Source: Streptomyces cellostaticus
Lineage (GTDB): Bacteria; Actinomycetota; Actinomycetes; Streptomycetales; Streptomycetaceae
DNA: 64,000 bases
Direction: 5' to 3'
Assembly (NCBI RefSeq): GCF_001513965.1
Contig: NZ_KQ948037.1
Coordinates: 82,293 to 146,292 of the forward strand
Below the pieces are notes generated by a model. That model had not been told where the DNA came from. It made no database searches and was given only the letters and a program-made list of their open reading frames with translations. The position numbers and the translations under genes are program-made. Below, in pieces: positions 36,625 through 46,026 of the stretch; the stretch's first letter is position 1, and each line of letters begins with the position of its first letter.

Positions 36625-38421
36625 TCACGACTTCAGGTACAGCCGCCTGATGTCGATGAGGCTGGACACCGAGCCGTAGCGGGCACCGCCCACGTTGGAA
36701 CCGGAGATCTGGAACTGCTTCGTGTACCACAGCGGAGCCGACGGGACGACGTTCTCCAGCAGGTAGTGCTCCGCTTCCTTCCAGGTCGCGGCTGCCTCGG
36801 TCGGCTGCTGGGTCAGTGCCTTCTTGATGAGGGCGTCGACCTTCGGGTCCTTGACGTGCGAGTAGTTCGCGGAGCCGTCGAAGACCTGCGAGCCGTCGTA
36901 GATCGGTGTGACGACCGTGGCCGGGGACGGCCAGTCCTGGCCCCAGCCGCTGATGTAGATGTCGTACGGGTTCTTGAGCTTGCCGATCTGCTCGTAGTAG
37001 CTCGCGGCGTCGACCTCCTTGGAGATCACGTTGAAGCCGACCTTGGTGAGCGCGTCCTCGATGGCGACCTTGCGCTTCTGGCCGTTCTCGCTGTTGGCGT
37101 AGGCGAAGACGAGCTTCTTCTCGGACGCCGGGACGTCCTTGAGGATCTCCTTGGCCTTGGCGATGTTGCCCTGCGGGGTCTTGAGCCGGCCGTACGGGTC
37201 GTAGGTGGGCTCGTAGCCGGGCAGGGTCGGGGCGAAGTAGTTCGTGGCGACGTCACCGCCGTAGACACCGCCCTCGCCGGCGATGAGGGACTTGGAGTTG
37301 ACCGCGTAGGCGACGGCCTTGCGGACCTTCAGGTCCTTGACCCGGTCGAGGTTGAAGGTCAGCTGCATGACGTAGGGCTGGTAGCCCTTGACCGTGCGCT
37401 TGCTGGCCTCGGGGTTGTTGATGACGTCCTGGATCTGGGTGGCCTCGACGCCGTTGGTGAGCTGGATGGCGTTCTTGTTGTCGCCCTCGTCGGCGATCAG
37501 CCGCTTGGTCTGGGTGGACTCGGTGACGCCGAACTGGATGGTGAAGCCGTCCGCGTACTGGTGGCGCACGGAGTCGGTCTTCGGGTCCCAGTTGGTGTTC
37601 TTCACCAGCTTCAGGGTTTTGCCGGCCTTGTTCTCGGCGATCTTGTACGGGCCGGTGGCGACCGGCTTCTTCTCGTACTTCTCCTTGGTGTCGGTCTTCG
37701 CCGGGACGACGGCGTAACCGGCCATGGCGAGCGTCTGCGGCAGGTCCTGACGCGGTGTGCCGAAGTGGAAGACGATCGTCTTGTCGTCGGGGGTGTCCAG
37801 GACCGAGGCCGGCAGGTGCTTGCCGTCGAAGCCGCCGCCGGGCAGCGCCTTGCGGTAGTCGGCGCCGCTCAGCCAGGTCTGCAGATAGGTCGGGCCGTCG
37901 AAGATGAACTTCGCGTACAGGCGCTCGATGCTGTGGCGGACGTCGGCCGAGGTGATGGCGTTGCCGTTCTCGTCCTTGATGCCGTCCTTCAGGGTGAAGG
38001 TCCAGGTCTTGCCGCCGTCGGTGGACTTTCCGGAGTCGGTGGCGAGGTCGCCGGCGACCGAGACGTTGCCCTTGTCGTCCTCCTGGAACTGGGTCAGTCG
38101 GCGGAAGAGCAGGTTGGCGACCTGGCCGGCGTCGGAGACGTAGATCTGGCCCGGGTCCAGGTGGGAGAGGCCGGCCTCCTGGTAGACCGTGATGGTGCCG
38201 CCGCTCCTGGCGCCGGGGACGTCCTTGGCGGGGCCGGTCGAACCGGCGGCGTCGACGTAGGTGACCGCCTTCGACTGGACCGCCGCCTGCTTCTGGTCCT
38301 TCTTGGAGTCCGTGCCGGACTTCCCGCCCGTGTTCTTCGAGCAGGCCGCCGTCAGGACCAGGGAGCCAGCCGCGAGGGCTATCACGACGGCACGCGCTCT
38401 GCGTGAGCTGTGAGACAACAT
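36625..38421 (-). CDS. bldKB: BldKB, oligopeptide-binding lipoprotein
   Basis: 598 residues, close to the ~600 of S. coelicolor BldKB (memory). The lipoprotein signal peptide ends LVLTAAC (Cys at about 27); the RR pair before it lacks the rest of a Tat motif, so the Sec route is likelier. SBP-5 landmarks: GGTITVYQEAGLSHLDPGQ, KTWTFTLKDGIKDENGNAITSADVRHSIERLY, PVATGPYKIAENK, WGQDWPSPATVV and a C-terminal IDIRRLYLKS. It delivers oligopeptides to the KA/KC permease. Confidence 0.8.
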   Translation of the reverse strand: MLSHSSRRARAVVIALAAGSLVLTAACSKNTGGKSGTDSKKDQKQAAVQSKAVTYVDAAGSTGPAKDVPGARSGGTITVYQEAGLSHLDPGQIYVSDAGQVANLLFRRLTQFQEDDKGNVSVAGDLATDSGKSTDGGKTWTFTLKDGIKDENGNAITSADVRHSIERLYAKFIFDGPTYLQTWLSGADYRKALPGGGFDGKHLPASVLDTPDDKTIVFHFGTPRQDLPQTLAMAGYAVVPAKTDTKEKYEKKPVATGPYKIAENKAGKTLKLVKNTNWDPKTDSVRHQYADGFTIQFGVTESTQTKRLIADEGDNKNAIQLTNGVEATQIQDVINNPEASKRTVKGYQPYVMQLTFNLDRVKDLKVRKAVAYAVNSKSLIAGEGGVYGGDVATNYFAPTLPGYEPTYDPYGRLKTPQGNIAKAKEILKDVPASEKKLVFAYANSENGQKRKVAIEDALTKVGFNVISKEVDAASYYEQIGKLKNPYDIYISGWGQDWPSPATVVTPIYDGSQVFDGSANYSHVKDPKVDALIKKALTQQPTEAAATWKEAEHYLLENVVPSAPLWYTKQFQISGSNVGGARYGSVSSLIDIRRLYLKS

Positions 38422-38525
38422 GTGGCGAATCCACCTACCTGTCGGTGTTGTTATCCGTGAGTTCTGCCGGGCGCCGGCCGGACGGGCCGACGGGGGGCGG
38501 CAGCCACCCCCACCCAACGGACGGC

Positions 38526-39563
38526 CTATCGCCCGGACTTGGGGTCGAACGCGTCCCGTACGGAGTCCCCGAGGAGGTTGAAGCACAGGACGAAGATCAC
38601 CAGTGCCATTCCGGGGAAGAACATGAACGCCGGGTCCTGCTCGGCATACCGGGCACCGGCCGCGAAGAGGCGTCCCCAGTCCGGCGTCGGCTCGACGAAC
38701 CCGACGCCCGCGAAGGAGAGGAAGGCGATGCTGAGAATGGTGCTGGGCAGTGTGTAGGTGAACTGCACCAGGATCGGGGTGACGACGTTGGGCAGGATCT
38801 CCTTGCGGACGATCCGCCAGGGCGAGGCGCCCGAGACCTTGGCCGCCTCCACGAACTCCCGCTCGCGCAGGGACAGTACGGTGGAGCGGACCAGTCGGGC
38901 CATGCCCATCCAGCCCAGCAGCCACAGCACGATCAGCATGGCCAGGGCGCGGAAGTACGTCGGGGTCTCCTCGCGGGGGTCCACGAAGAACGAGGTCACG
39001 ACGGGCATGAAGGCGATGAAGAACAGCTGTTGCGGAAAGGAGAGGAAGAAGTCGGTGGCCCGGCCGATCCAGTAGTCCGTACGACCGCCGAAGTAGCCGC
39101 CGATCAGGCCGACGACGACACCCGTGACCATGACCAGGACGGTGATGCCGAGCGCCATGTACAGCGAGGTCCGCATGCCGTACACCAGCATGGCGAAGAG
39201 ATCACGGCCGTACTGCGGCTCGACGCCGAACCAGTGGTCGCCCGAGACACCGCCCAAGTAGCCGAGCGGCAGCCCGAATTGGTCCAGCACGGGCTTGTCG
39301 GCGTAGGTGGGATCCTGGCCGTACAGCGTGTACGGATCGGTGCCCGGCAGCTTGACGAGCAGCGGCGCGAGCAGGGCCACGACGAAGTAGCCGATGACCA
39401 CAATGGCGCAGATGACGCCGGTACGGTCGCGCTTGAAGCGGATCCACATCAGCTGGCCGGGGGACCGGCCCTGGAGCCTCTTGACCTCGGGTTGCGTCTC
39501 CGGCCCTGGTTCGCCGTCGACGACCGAAGTCCCGCCGCCCTCGATGTCGATAGGACTTGTCAC
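38526..39563 (-). CDS. bldKA: BldKA, oligopeptide importer permease
   Basis: 345 residues from GTG, DppC type. N-terminal segment RLQGRSPGQLMWIRFKRDRTGVICA, helix 1 (about 50-70), external DPYTLYGQDPTYADKP, WFGVEPQYGRDLFAMLVYGMRTSL, EAA motif FVEAAKVSGASPWRIVRKEILPN, C-terminus LLGDSVRDAFDPKSGR. First gene of the operon; a 591-nt leader/intergenic region separates it from typA. Confidence 0.8.
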   Translation of the reverse strand: MTSPIDIEGGGTSVVDGEPGPETQPEVKRLQGRSPGQLMWIRFKRDRTGVICAIVVIGYFVVALLAPLLVKLPGTDPYTLYGQDPTYADKPVLDQFGLPLGYLGGVSGDHWFGVEPQYGRDLFAMLVYGMRTSLYMALGITVLVMVTGVVVGLIGGYFGGRTDYWIGRATDFFLSFPQQLFFIAFMPVVTSFFVDPREETPTYFRALAMLIVLWLLGWMGMARLVRSTVLSLREREFVEAAKVSGASPWRIVRKEILPNVVTPILVQFTYTLPSTILSIAFLSFAGVGFVEPTPDWGRLFAAGARYAEQDPAFMFFPGMALVIFVLCFNLLGDSVRDAFDPKSGR

Positions 39564-40154
39564 GGTTCGTCCGTTTCACGGGTATGGGTGTGAGAGGTTT
39601 CGGGTACTCCGAGAACGCGCGTGGCCGCAGCCGGACGCGCGTAGTTCTACGGCCGAATCACACCGCTGGAAGCGACGAACTGACCCACCTGGTGTTCGTG
39701 ACACCGCGCATGGGGGTTCCTCCTCATGACTTCACGTGTTCACCAACAGGAGAGGGTTTCCGTCTTCCCTCCGACACCCCTGACGGAGGGTCAGACACCC
39801 CCTGGTGCTCGTGAGTCGGCGCGCTGTCCCCACAGCGCGAGACCCATTGACCCGAGCGCTACGCGGCTAACTATCTGCCATGAGTCAGGTGGCGACCACC
39901 GTCTTTAAATCTCAATTCAGTCACAGCTGGCGCGGACAACTTCCAAAAACTGGACAAACTGTTCGCCGGGTGAAGGCCGCGAAACGGACGTGTTACATGG
40001 GTATCGGTCGAGGATCTCCGCATTACGGACACCGGCCGCCGGAAAATGGGTTGCACAAAGCCCGGGTGCCCCCGTCATGGGGGCACCCGGGCTCAAGTGG
40101 GGTGCTATGGGGCCGAGTCAGGCCCGTGTTATGGGGCCCAGTCGGGCCCGGGGA
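39564..40154. other. 591-nt intergenic region between typA and bldKA
   Basis: No convincing gene. It holds the bldKA promoter/leader on the left and the typA terminator on the right. Around 39895-39965 the DNA is AT-rich (gtctttaaatctcaattc, ttccaaaaactgg), a candidate bldKA promoter zone on the minus strand. A second, imperfect GC-rich repeat set (two copies of tatggggcc) lies at 40108-40141. Confidence 0.6.
40059..40093 (-). terminator. typA terminator hairpin
   Basis: Inverted repeat of about 14 bp: arms agcccgggtgcccc and ggggcacccgggct around gtcat, about 60 nt past the typA stop. Strong GC stem followed on the minus strand by ttgtgcaacc. Confidence 0.8.
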
Positions 40155-42062
40155 TCAGCCGTGCTTGGCGCGGCTCGCGGTGCGGGCACGGTCACGCTGG
40201 TCGAGCACGACCTTGCGGATGCGAACGGCCTCCGGGGTGACCTCGACGCACTCGTCGTCGCGGCAGAACTCCAGCGACTGCTCCAGCGACAGCTTGCGCG
40301 GCGGCACGATCGCCTCGAACGAGTCGGCCGACGACGACCGCATGTTCGTGAGCTTCTTCTCCTTGGTGATGTTCACGTCCATGTCGTCGGAGCGCGAGTT
40401 CTCGCCGACGATCATGCCCTCGTACACCTCGGTGCCGGGGTCGGTGAACAGCACGCCGCGCTCCTGCAGGTTCGTCATCGCGAACGCGGTGACGGCGCCG
40501 GAGCGGTCGGCGACGAGCGAGCCGTTGTTACGGGTCTGCAGCGTGCCGAACCAGGGCTCGAAGCCCTCGTGGATGGAGTGGCCGATACCGGTGCCACGGG
40601 TCTGGGTGAGGAACTCCGTACGGAAGCCGATCAGACCACGCGACGGGACGACGAACTCCATGCGGACCCAGCCGGAGCCGTGGTTGGACATGTTGTCCAT
40701 GCGGCCCTTGCGGACGCCCATGAGCTGCGTGACGGCGCCCATGTGCTCCTCGGGCACGTCGATCGTCATGCGCTCGACGGGCTCGTAGGTCTTGCCGTCG
40801 ACCTCCTTGGTGACGACCTGCGGCTTGCCGATGGTCAGCTCGAAGCCCTCGCGGCGCATCTGCTCGACCAGGATGGCGAGCGCGAGCTCACCACGGCCCT
40901 GGACCTCCCAGGCGTCCGGGCGCTCGGTGTCGAGCACACGGAGGGAGACGTTACCGATCAGCTCGCGGTCGAGGCGGTCCTTGACCTGGCGGGCGGTGAC
41001 CTTGCGGTCCTTGACCACGGCCTTGGCGTCCGCGCCCTTGCCGGTGGCACCACGGCCGACGAGCGGCGAGGTGTTCGTACCGATGACCATGGAGATCGCG
41101 GGCTCGTCGACCGTGATCAGCGGGAGCGGAATGGGGTTCTCGGTGTCGGCCAGGGTCTCGCCGATCATGATTTCCGGAATACCGGCGACGGCGCAGATGT
41201 CACCCGGGCCGGCCTTCTCGGCGGGCTTGCGGGTCAGCGCCTCGGTCATCATCAGCTCGGTGATGCGGACGTTCTGGACCGTGCCGTCACGCTTGATCCA
41301 CGCGACCGTCTGGCCCTTGCGCAGCTCACCCTGCTCGACGCGGAGCAGCGCGATACGGCCGAGGAAGTTGTCGGCGTCGAGGTTGGTGACGTGCGCCTGG
41401 AGCGGGGCGGCCTCGTCGTACGTCGGGGCCGGGACGTGCTCCAGGATCGTGGAGAAGAACGGCTCCAGGCTGGTGGAGTCGGCGGGAACGGTCCCGTCCT
41501 CCGGCTTGGTCAGCGAGGCGATGCCGTCGCGGCCGCAGGCGTAGACGATCGGGAACTCGATCTGCTCCTCGTCCGCGTCCAGGTCGAGGAAGAGGTCGTA
41601 GGTCTCGTTGACGACCTCGTCGATCCGGGAGTCCGGACGGTCCGTCTTGTTGATGCACAGAATGACGGGCAGTCGCTGCTGGAGCGCCTTGCGGAGCACG
41701 AAGCGGGTCTGCGGGAGCGGGCCCTCGGAGGCGTCGACGAGCAGCACGACCGCGTCGACCATCGACAGACCACGCTCGACCTCGCCACCGAAGTCGGCGT
41801 GGCCGGGGGTGTCGATGATGTTGATGGTGATCGGTTCCCCGCCGTCCTTGGGGTGATACTTCACCGCCGTGTTCTTGGCGAGGATCGTGATGCCCTTCTC
41901 ACGCTCCAGGTCGTTCGAGTCCATCATGCGGTCGTCGACGCCTTCGAGCTGATGGGCGGCGAACGCGCCGGCCTGCTTCAGCATGCCGTCGACGATGGTG
42001 GTCTTGCCGTGGTCGACGTGAGCGACGATAGCGACGTTGCGGATGTCGTGGCGCGTGGCCAT
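40155..42062 (-). CDS. typA: TypA/BipA ribosome-associated translational GTPase
   Basis: 635 residues from ATG 42062 (an upstream open frame to 42152 is non-conserved). G1 AHVDHGKTT, G3 DTPGHADFGGE, G4 NKTD (CINKTDRP) and the switch-I region DSNDLEREKGITILAKNT identify the family. Domains: G domain (1-200), EF-Tu-like domain II (about 210-305), EF-G III- and V-like domains, and a C-terminal BipA-specific domain. It acts in ribosome assembly and stress adaptation. GGGAG lies 11 nt upstream. Confidence 0.97.
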   Translation of the reverse strand: MATRHDIRNVAIVAHVDHGKTTIVDGMLKQAGAFAAHQLEGVDDRMMDSNDLEREKGITILAKNTAVKYHPKDGGEPITINIIDTPGHADFGGEVERGLSMVDAVVLLVDASEGPLPQTRFVLRKALQQRLPVILCINKTDRPDSRIDEVVNETYDLFLDLDADEEQIEFPIVYACGRDGIASLTKPEDGTVPADSTSLEPFFSTILEHVPAPTYDEAAPLQAHVTNLDADNFLGRIALLRVEQGELRKGQTVAWIKRDGTVQNVRITELMMTEALTRKPAEKAGPGDICAVAGIPEIMIGETLADTENPIPLPLITVDEPAISMVIGTNTSPLVGRGATGKGADAKAVVKDRKVTARQVKDRLDRELIGNVSLRVLDTERPDAWEVQGRGELALAILVEQMRREGFELTIGKPQVVTKEVDGKTYEPVERMTIDVPEEHMGAVTQLMGVRKGRMDNMSNHGSGWVRMEFVVPSRGLIGFRTEFLTQTRGTGIGHSIHEGFEPWFGTLQTRNNGSLVADRSGAVTAFAMTNLQERGVLFTDPGTEVYEGMIVGENSRSDDMDVNITKEKKLTNMRSSSADSFEAIVPPRKLSLEQSLEFCRDDECVEVTPEAVRIRKVVLDQRDRARTASRAKHG

Positions 42063-42238
42063 AGTGCGGCGAACTCCCAGAGTGGTGAGAAGGCCCTGCT
42101 GCGTACGTCCGTGTGACGCGGGCCTGCCGGGCTTGACACGCCACGGCCTCACCCCATGGTACGTGGCCGCCGCCGCTACGGCTCGCCGGGATACGTCTGT
42201 GCAGCTCAGGCCCGGTTTCGAGGCCCCTGGAAGGCCGG

Positions 42239-44395
42239 TCAGGCGGACGGGCTCGGCGAAATCCTCGCCCCCTTCTTCAAGAAGCCCATGTCCTCGTAGA
42301 CCGGCGTCTGGAAGCCGAAGGCACCCGCGTTGACCAAGTTCTTCCGCACCCCCACCAGCTGAGGCCGCTGATACAGCGGGATGGCTGCCGCCGCAGCCCA
42401 GATACGCGAGTCCGCCTTCCGGATCAGATCACGCGCCTCGTCCTCGTCCAGCGTCCCCGCGGCCTGGTCGAAGAGCTGGTCGACCTGATCGGTGCCCACC
42501 CGCGTGTAGTTCTGCTCGACGGTCACCGACCCGTCCGCGGCCGGCACCGGCTTCGCGAAGATCGGCCGCGCATCGGTCGCGGGGAAGGCGGTGGACGGCC
42601 ACGAGTACAGGGCGAGGTCGTAGTCGCCGGCGGCGATGTGGTCCTTGAAGTAGCTCTCGTCCGAGACCTTGGTGATCGTCGTGCGGATGCCGATCCTCTC
42701 CAGCATCACGGAGATCCGCCCGGCAACCACGTTCAGCGTCTCGGAGCCGGGCCCCGACGGCAGCACGAAGCGCAGGGCGAGCGCCTTGCCGTCCTTGGCG
42801 AGCGGTCCGGTCACGGCGCCGGCCGGCGCCGCGGTGCCCTTCGGTGCGTAGGCGCCCGGCGCGCCGCCCCGCTTCGGGTCGCTGCCGGAGTACTGCCTGC
42901 CGTCCTGCGCGAGATGCTTGCCGCCCTCGTCGCCCTTCTCCCGCTTCTCCTCGGCGGACTCGTGGTGCTTGCCCTTGTCGTCCTCGCCGACGATGTACTG
43001 GCCGTCCGTGCCGCCCTCGGACTTGTCCTCCTTGTCCCCCTTCTCGCTCTCCGCGCCGGCCGCCTGGCCCTTCTTCTCCTCCTTCACCGGTCCCCCGGCC
43101 ACCCAGCCGGCGTCCGCGAGCAGCGCCTGCGCCTCCTTGGTGTCCTGGCCGCCGAGCGCGCCGCTGCCGTCGGCGTAGGCGGCCTGCCCGGACAGGGCGA
43201 GGTGGCTGCCGACCGGGACGGCGGGCAGGCCCAGCGGGGTCAGCACCAGCTTGGCCAGCTCCTCGCGGTTCAGGGCGCGGGCGACGGCCCGGCGTACCCG
43301 CTCGTCGGCGAGGGGGCCGCCGGAGCCGTTGAGCGCGAGCTGGGTGTAGGCGGGCTCCAGCGACTTGCGGACGTCGAAGACGCGCAGTTCCTGCTGCTGC
43401 TCCAGGTACCGGGTGATGGCCTTGCGCAGCTTCTTCCTGCCGACGTGCACCTCGTCGGAGTCGAAGCCGTGCGCGAGTGCCCAGGAGCGCAGCTTCCTGG
43501 CGGAGGTCTTCCCGGCGCCCTGCAGCGGGGTGCCGGTGCCCTTCTCGCGGGTGGCGAGGATGATCCGCTCGGCGTCGGACGGGTCGATCTCGGCCAGGTC
43601 CACGCTTCCGTCGGCGAGCGCCGCCGCCCGCTTCTGGCGGGGTACGGCGTGCAGCACGATCTCGTTGAGCTTGGCGGGCTTGCCCCACCAGCGCGGGTTG
43701 CGGGTGAGGACGACGTCCTTCGCGGCGGTGTCGACCTTCTGCAGCCCGAAGGGTCCCGCGGTGACCTTCAGCTTGCGGCGGGCGCCGTCGTTGAAGGCGT
43801 CCGGGGTGCCCATGACGTCCTTCGGGTACAGCGGGGAGAACAGCGACCTCCAGTCGGCGTAGGGGCGGGAGAAGGTGACCCGGACCTGGAGGTCGTTCGC
43901 GCCGCGCTCGATCTTGGCGATGCGGTCGTAGCCGGCGTTGCGGGCCGTCCAGTAGGCGCTGTTCTTGCCGGACAGGGCGCGCCACTGGGCGACGAAGTCG
44001 GCGGCGCCGATCTCCCGGCCGTCGCTCCAGACGGCCTGCTGGTTCAGCTTGTACAGCACGACCTGGCGCGGCTCGGTCTCGATGACCTCGGCGGACTCCA
44101 GGTAGGCGGGGTTGGCCACCGGGCGCCCTGTGGCGTCCAGGCGGAACATCGACGGCAGCACGGCCTGGGCGACGCGGGTGGTGCCCGCGTCGGCGTCGGC
44201 CTGGAAGGTGTTCAGGGTTTCCGGTACAGCGTCCACGGCCCACTTCAGGGTGCCGCCCGAGGCGACCTGGTCGCGGGCGACGGGGACGATGTCCTGCCCG
44301 GCCAGCGGGTGCCCCGCCGCGTCGTCGTCGGAACCGCAGCCCGCGAGGAGGGGCACCGCGAGGGCGCCCGCGGTGAGGAAGGCGACCGAGCGCAT
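42239..44395 (-). CDS. LpqW-like SBP-family-5 lipoprotein
   Basis: 718 residues from ATG 44395, chosen because GGAG sits 4 nt upstream and a signal peptide follows (MRSVAFLTAGALAVPLLAGC, lipobox LLAGC). It has a peptide-binding-protein fold (GGTLKWAVDAVPETLNTFQ; WSDGREIGAADFVAQWRALSGKNSAYW; ADERVRRAVARALNREEL) but no linked permease. Residues about 445-505 are an unusual Lys/Glu/Asp/Gly-rich insertion. In mycobacteria lpqW, encoding a lipoprotein of this fold that acts in mannolipid synthesis rather than transport, also lies beside typA; orthology is inferred. The frame is open to 44566, but that stretch covers a common intergenic repeat. Confidence 0.75.
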   Translation of the reverse strand: MRSVAFLTAGALAVPLLAGCGSDDDAAGHPLAGQDIVPVARDQVASGGTLKWAVDAVPETLNTFQADADAGTTRVAQAVLPSMFRLDATGRPVANPAYLESAEVIETEPRQVVLYKLNQQAVWSDGREIGAADFVAQWRALSGKNSAYWTARNAGYDRIAKIERGANDLQVRVTFSRPYADWRSLFSPLYPKDVMGTPDAFNDGARRKLKVTAGPFGLQKVDTAAKDVVLTRNPRWWGKPAKLNEIVLHAVPRQKRAAALADGSVDLAEIDPSDAERIILATREKGTGTPLQGAGKTSARKLRSWALAHGFDSDEVHVGRKKLRKAITRYLEQQQELRVFDVRKSLEPAYTQLALNGSGGPLADERVRRAVARALNREELAKLVLTPLGLPAVPVGSHLALSGQAAYADGSGALGGQDTKEAQALLADAGWVAGGPVKEEKKGQAAGAESEKGDKEDKSEGGTDGQYIVGEDDKGKHHESAEEKREKGDEGGKHLAQDGRQYSGSDPKRGGAPGAYAPKGTAAPAGAVTGPLAKDGKALALRFVLPSGPGSETLNVVAGRISVMLERIGIRTTITKVSDESYFKDHIAAGDYDLALYSWPSTAFPATDARPIFAKPVPAADGSVTVEQNYTRVGTDQVDQLFDQAAGTLDEDEARDLIRKADSRIWAAAAAIPLYQRPQLVGVRKNLVNAGAFGFQTPVYEDMGFLKKGARISPSPSA

Positions 44396-44853
44396 GACGC
44401 TCCGCCGGCTGTGCCGATATCCGGCTCCCCCGCGGGACCGCGCTGTGTCGTCGGCCGTCTGCGGCGTCGTCGTGGCTGGTCGCGCAGTTCCCCGCGCCCC
44501 TTCAGGGCGATGCCGGGCCGCCCGACCTGCTGTGACCGCACGCAGTCCGGCGCCGTCGTGGGACATCTCTGGTACCTCCGGGAAGCCGCGTCCGTTATGA
44601 TCACTTTTGGCGGTATATGGAGCTGATCAGATCTATGCGCCCACTGAAGAGGAAAGGATCCGGCGAGAGCGGGCGACACGACGGCGACGGAAGGTAAGCC
44701 ACCCGTGCGGCGCAATACACCCGGATGTGCATCCGTACGCCTCGGCCAATCGGTGCACATCTCTTCACAGCAGCAGGTGCGAGGCGCAACACTCCAAGGC
44801 GCATGAACGTTGCCACCCAGGGCCCGCGAGACCCATGGAAGTGAGGGCAAGTC
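44396..44853. other. 458-nt divergent intergenic region
   Basis: No gene seen. It separates the LpqW-like gene from the succinate dehydrogenase operon and contains the Streptomyces-type intergenic repeat at 44474-44508, and an AT-richer stretch at 44590-44650. Promoters for both directions are expected here. Confidence 0.6.
44474..44508. repeat. Common Streptomyces intergenic element
   Basis: The sequence ggctggtcgcgcagttcccc followed by a cgccccttcagggcg hairpin is a dispersed intergenic motif I recognise from many Streptomyces genomes. It supports a non-coding reading of this stretch. Confidence 0.7.
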
Positions 44854-45144
44854 ATGTCCGTGCACGACGAACTGACATCGGTCCAGCGCTGCCTCGACGA
44901 CCTCTACCGGTCGCTCGGGCGCCTGGAGAAGCAGCTGGGCAGCGGTGGGCTGGAGATGCGCCGGGTCCGGATGGACTCCGACCGGCTGCGCGAGAGCGTG
45001 GCGCTGCTGCGGGAGGCGGCCAACACCGGGGCCGCTCCGAACCGGCCCGACCTCGTCACCATCTCCGACACGCCGTACGACATCAGCCTGTGGACGGACT
45101 CGGACGACGAGGGTCTGGGCGCCCGCGACCGGCACGCCCCCTGA
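44854..45144 (+). CDS. Small conserved protein at head of succinate dehydrogenase operon
   Basis: 96 residues. N-terminal half is helical, coiled-coil-like (DELTSVQRCLDDLYRSLGRLEKQLG...DSDRLRESVALLREA). The C-terminus is acidic (ISDTPYDISLWTDSDDEG). It has no signal peptide or membrane helix. It lies 37 nt before the membrane-anchor gene. In M. tuberculosis a protein of nearly the same size (Rv0250c) precedes the Sdh1 genes, so it may be an accessory or assembly subunit (inference). Function unproven. Confidence 0.75.
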   Translation: MSVHDELTSVQRCLDDLYRSLGRLEKQLGSGGLEMRRVRMDSDRLRESVALLREAANTGAAPNRPDLVTISDTPYDISLWTDSDDEGLGARDRHAP

Positions 45145-45181
45145 ACCCCGAACCGAACCGACCGGAGTCCGGAGTCTTCCC

Positions 45182-46003
45182 TTGGCGACTGGTACGGAAC
45201 CTCAACAGAACAGCGGCGGCGTACACACCGGTACGCGCGCCGCAATTGCCGCCCCGCACCTGCGGACCGACCGCTGGTGGCTGGCGCCCGCCGTCACCGC
45301 GGCCGGTCTGTTCGCCTTCGTCGTCTACTCGACGTGGCGGGCCTTCGCGAACGCGCACTACTACGCGGCGCCGTACGTCTCCCCGTTCTACTCGCCGTGC
45401 CTGGCCCAGAACTGCAGGACCATGCACGCCGGGCCGAACGCCGACCTCTTCGGGGCCTGGTGGGGCATCTCCCCCGCGATCATCATCCTGATCTTCCCGC
45501 TCGGCTTCCGCCTGACCTGCTACTACTACCGCAAGGCGTACTACCGCAGCTTCTGGGCCTCCCCGCCGGCCTGCGCGGTCGCCGAGCCGCACAAGAAGTA
45601 CACCGGCGAGACCCGCTTCCCGCTGATCCTGCAGAACATCCACCGGTACTTCTTCTACGCCGCCCTGCTGGTCGCCGGCGTCCTGAGTTACGACACCGTG
45701 CTGTCCTTCCGGGACACGCACTACCGCTGGGGCCACATGGGCCTCGGCACGCTCGTCTTCCTCGTCAACATCGTCCTGATCTGGGCGTACACGATCTCCT
45801 GCCACTCCTGCCGGCACGTCGTCGGCGGCAAGCTCAAGCACTTCTCGAAGCACCCCCTGCGCTACCGGGCGTGGCAGTTCGTCGGGAAGCTGAACGCCCG
45901 GCACATGCAGCTGGCCTGGGCGTCGCTGCTGAGCGTGGCGCTCGCCGACTTCTACGTCTATCTCGTCGCGTCCGGGGTCTTCGCCGACCCGCGCTTCTTC
46001 TAG
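45182..46003 (+). CDS. Membrane anchor subunit of Sdh1-type succinate dehydrogenase/fumarate reductase
   Basis: 273 residues from a TTG start with GGAG 8 nt upstream; no ATG/GTG fits the conserved N-terminus. Five predicted helices (about 33-52, 95-113, 155-173, 187-206, 245-265). Candidate haem/quinone-site histidines are H154, H180, H185, H208 and H212. Cysteine motifs PCLAQNC (73-78) and CHSC (207-210) are unusual for a classical SdhC. The length equals that of mycobacterial Sdh1 anchor Rv0249c. It is followed by the flavoprotein after 23 nt. Confidence 0.8.
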   Translation: MATGTEPQQNSGGVHTGTRAAIAAPHLRTDRWWLAPAVTAAGLFAFVVYSTWRAFANAHYYAAPYVSPFYSPCLAQNCRTMHAGPNADLFGAWWGISPAIIILIFPLGFRLTCYYYRKAYYRSFWASPPACAVAEPHKKYTGETRFPLILQNIHRYFFYAALLVAGVLSYDTVLSFRDTHYRWGHMGLGTLVFLVNIVLIWAYTISCHSCRHVVGGKLKHFSKHPLRYRAWQFVGKLNARHMQLAWASLLSVALADFYVYLVASGVFADPRFF

Positions 46004-46026
46004 AGATTCCAGTGAGGAACTGACTG

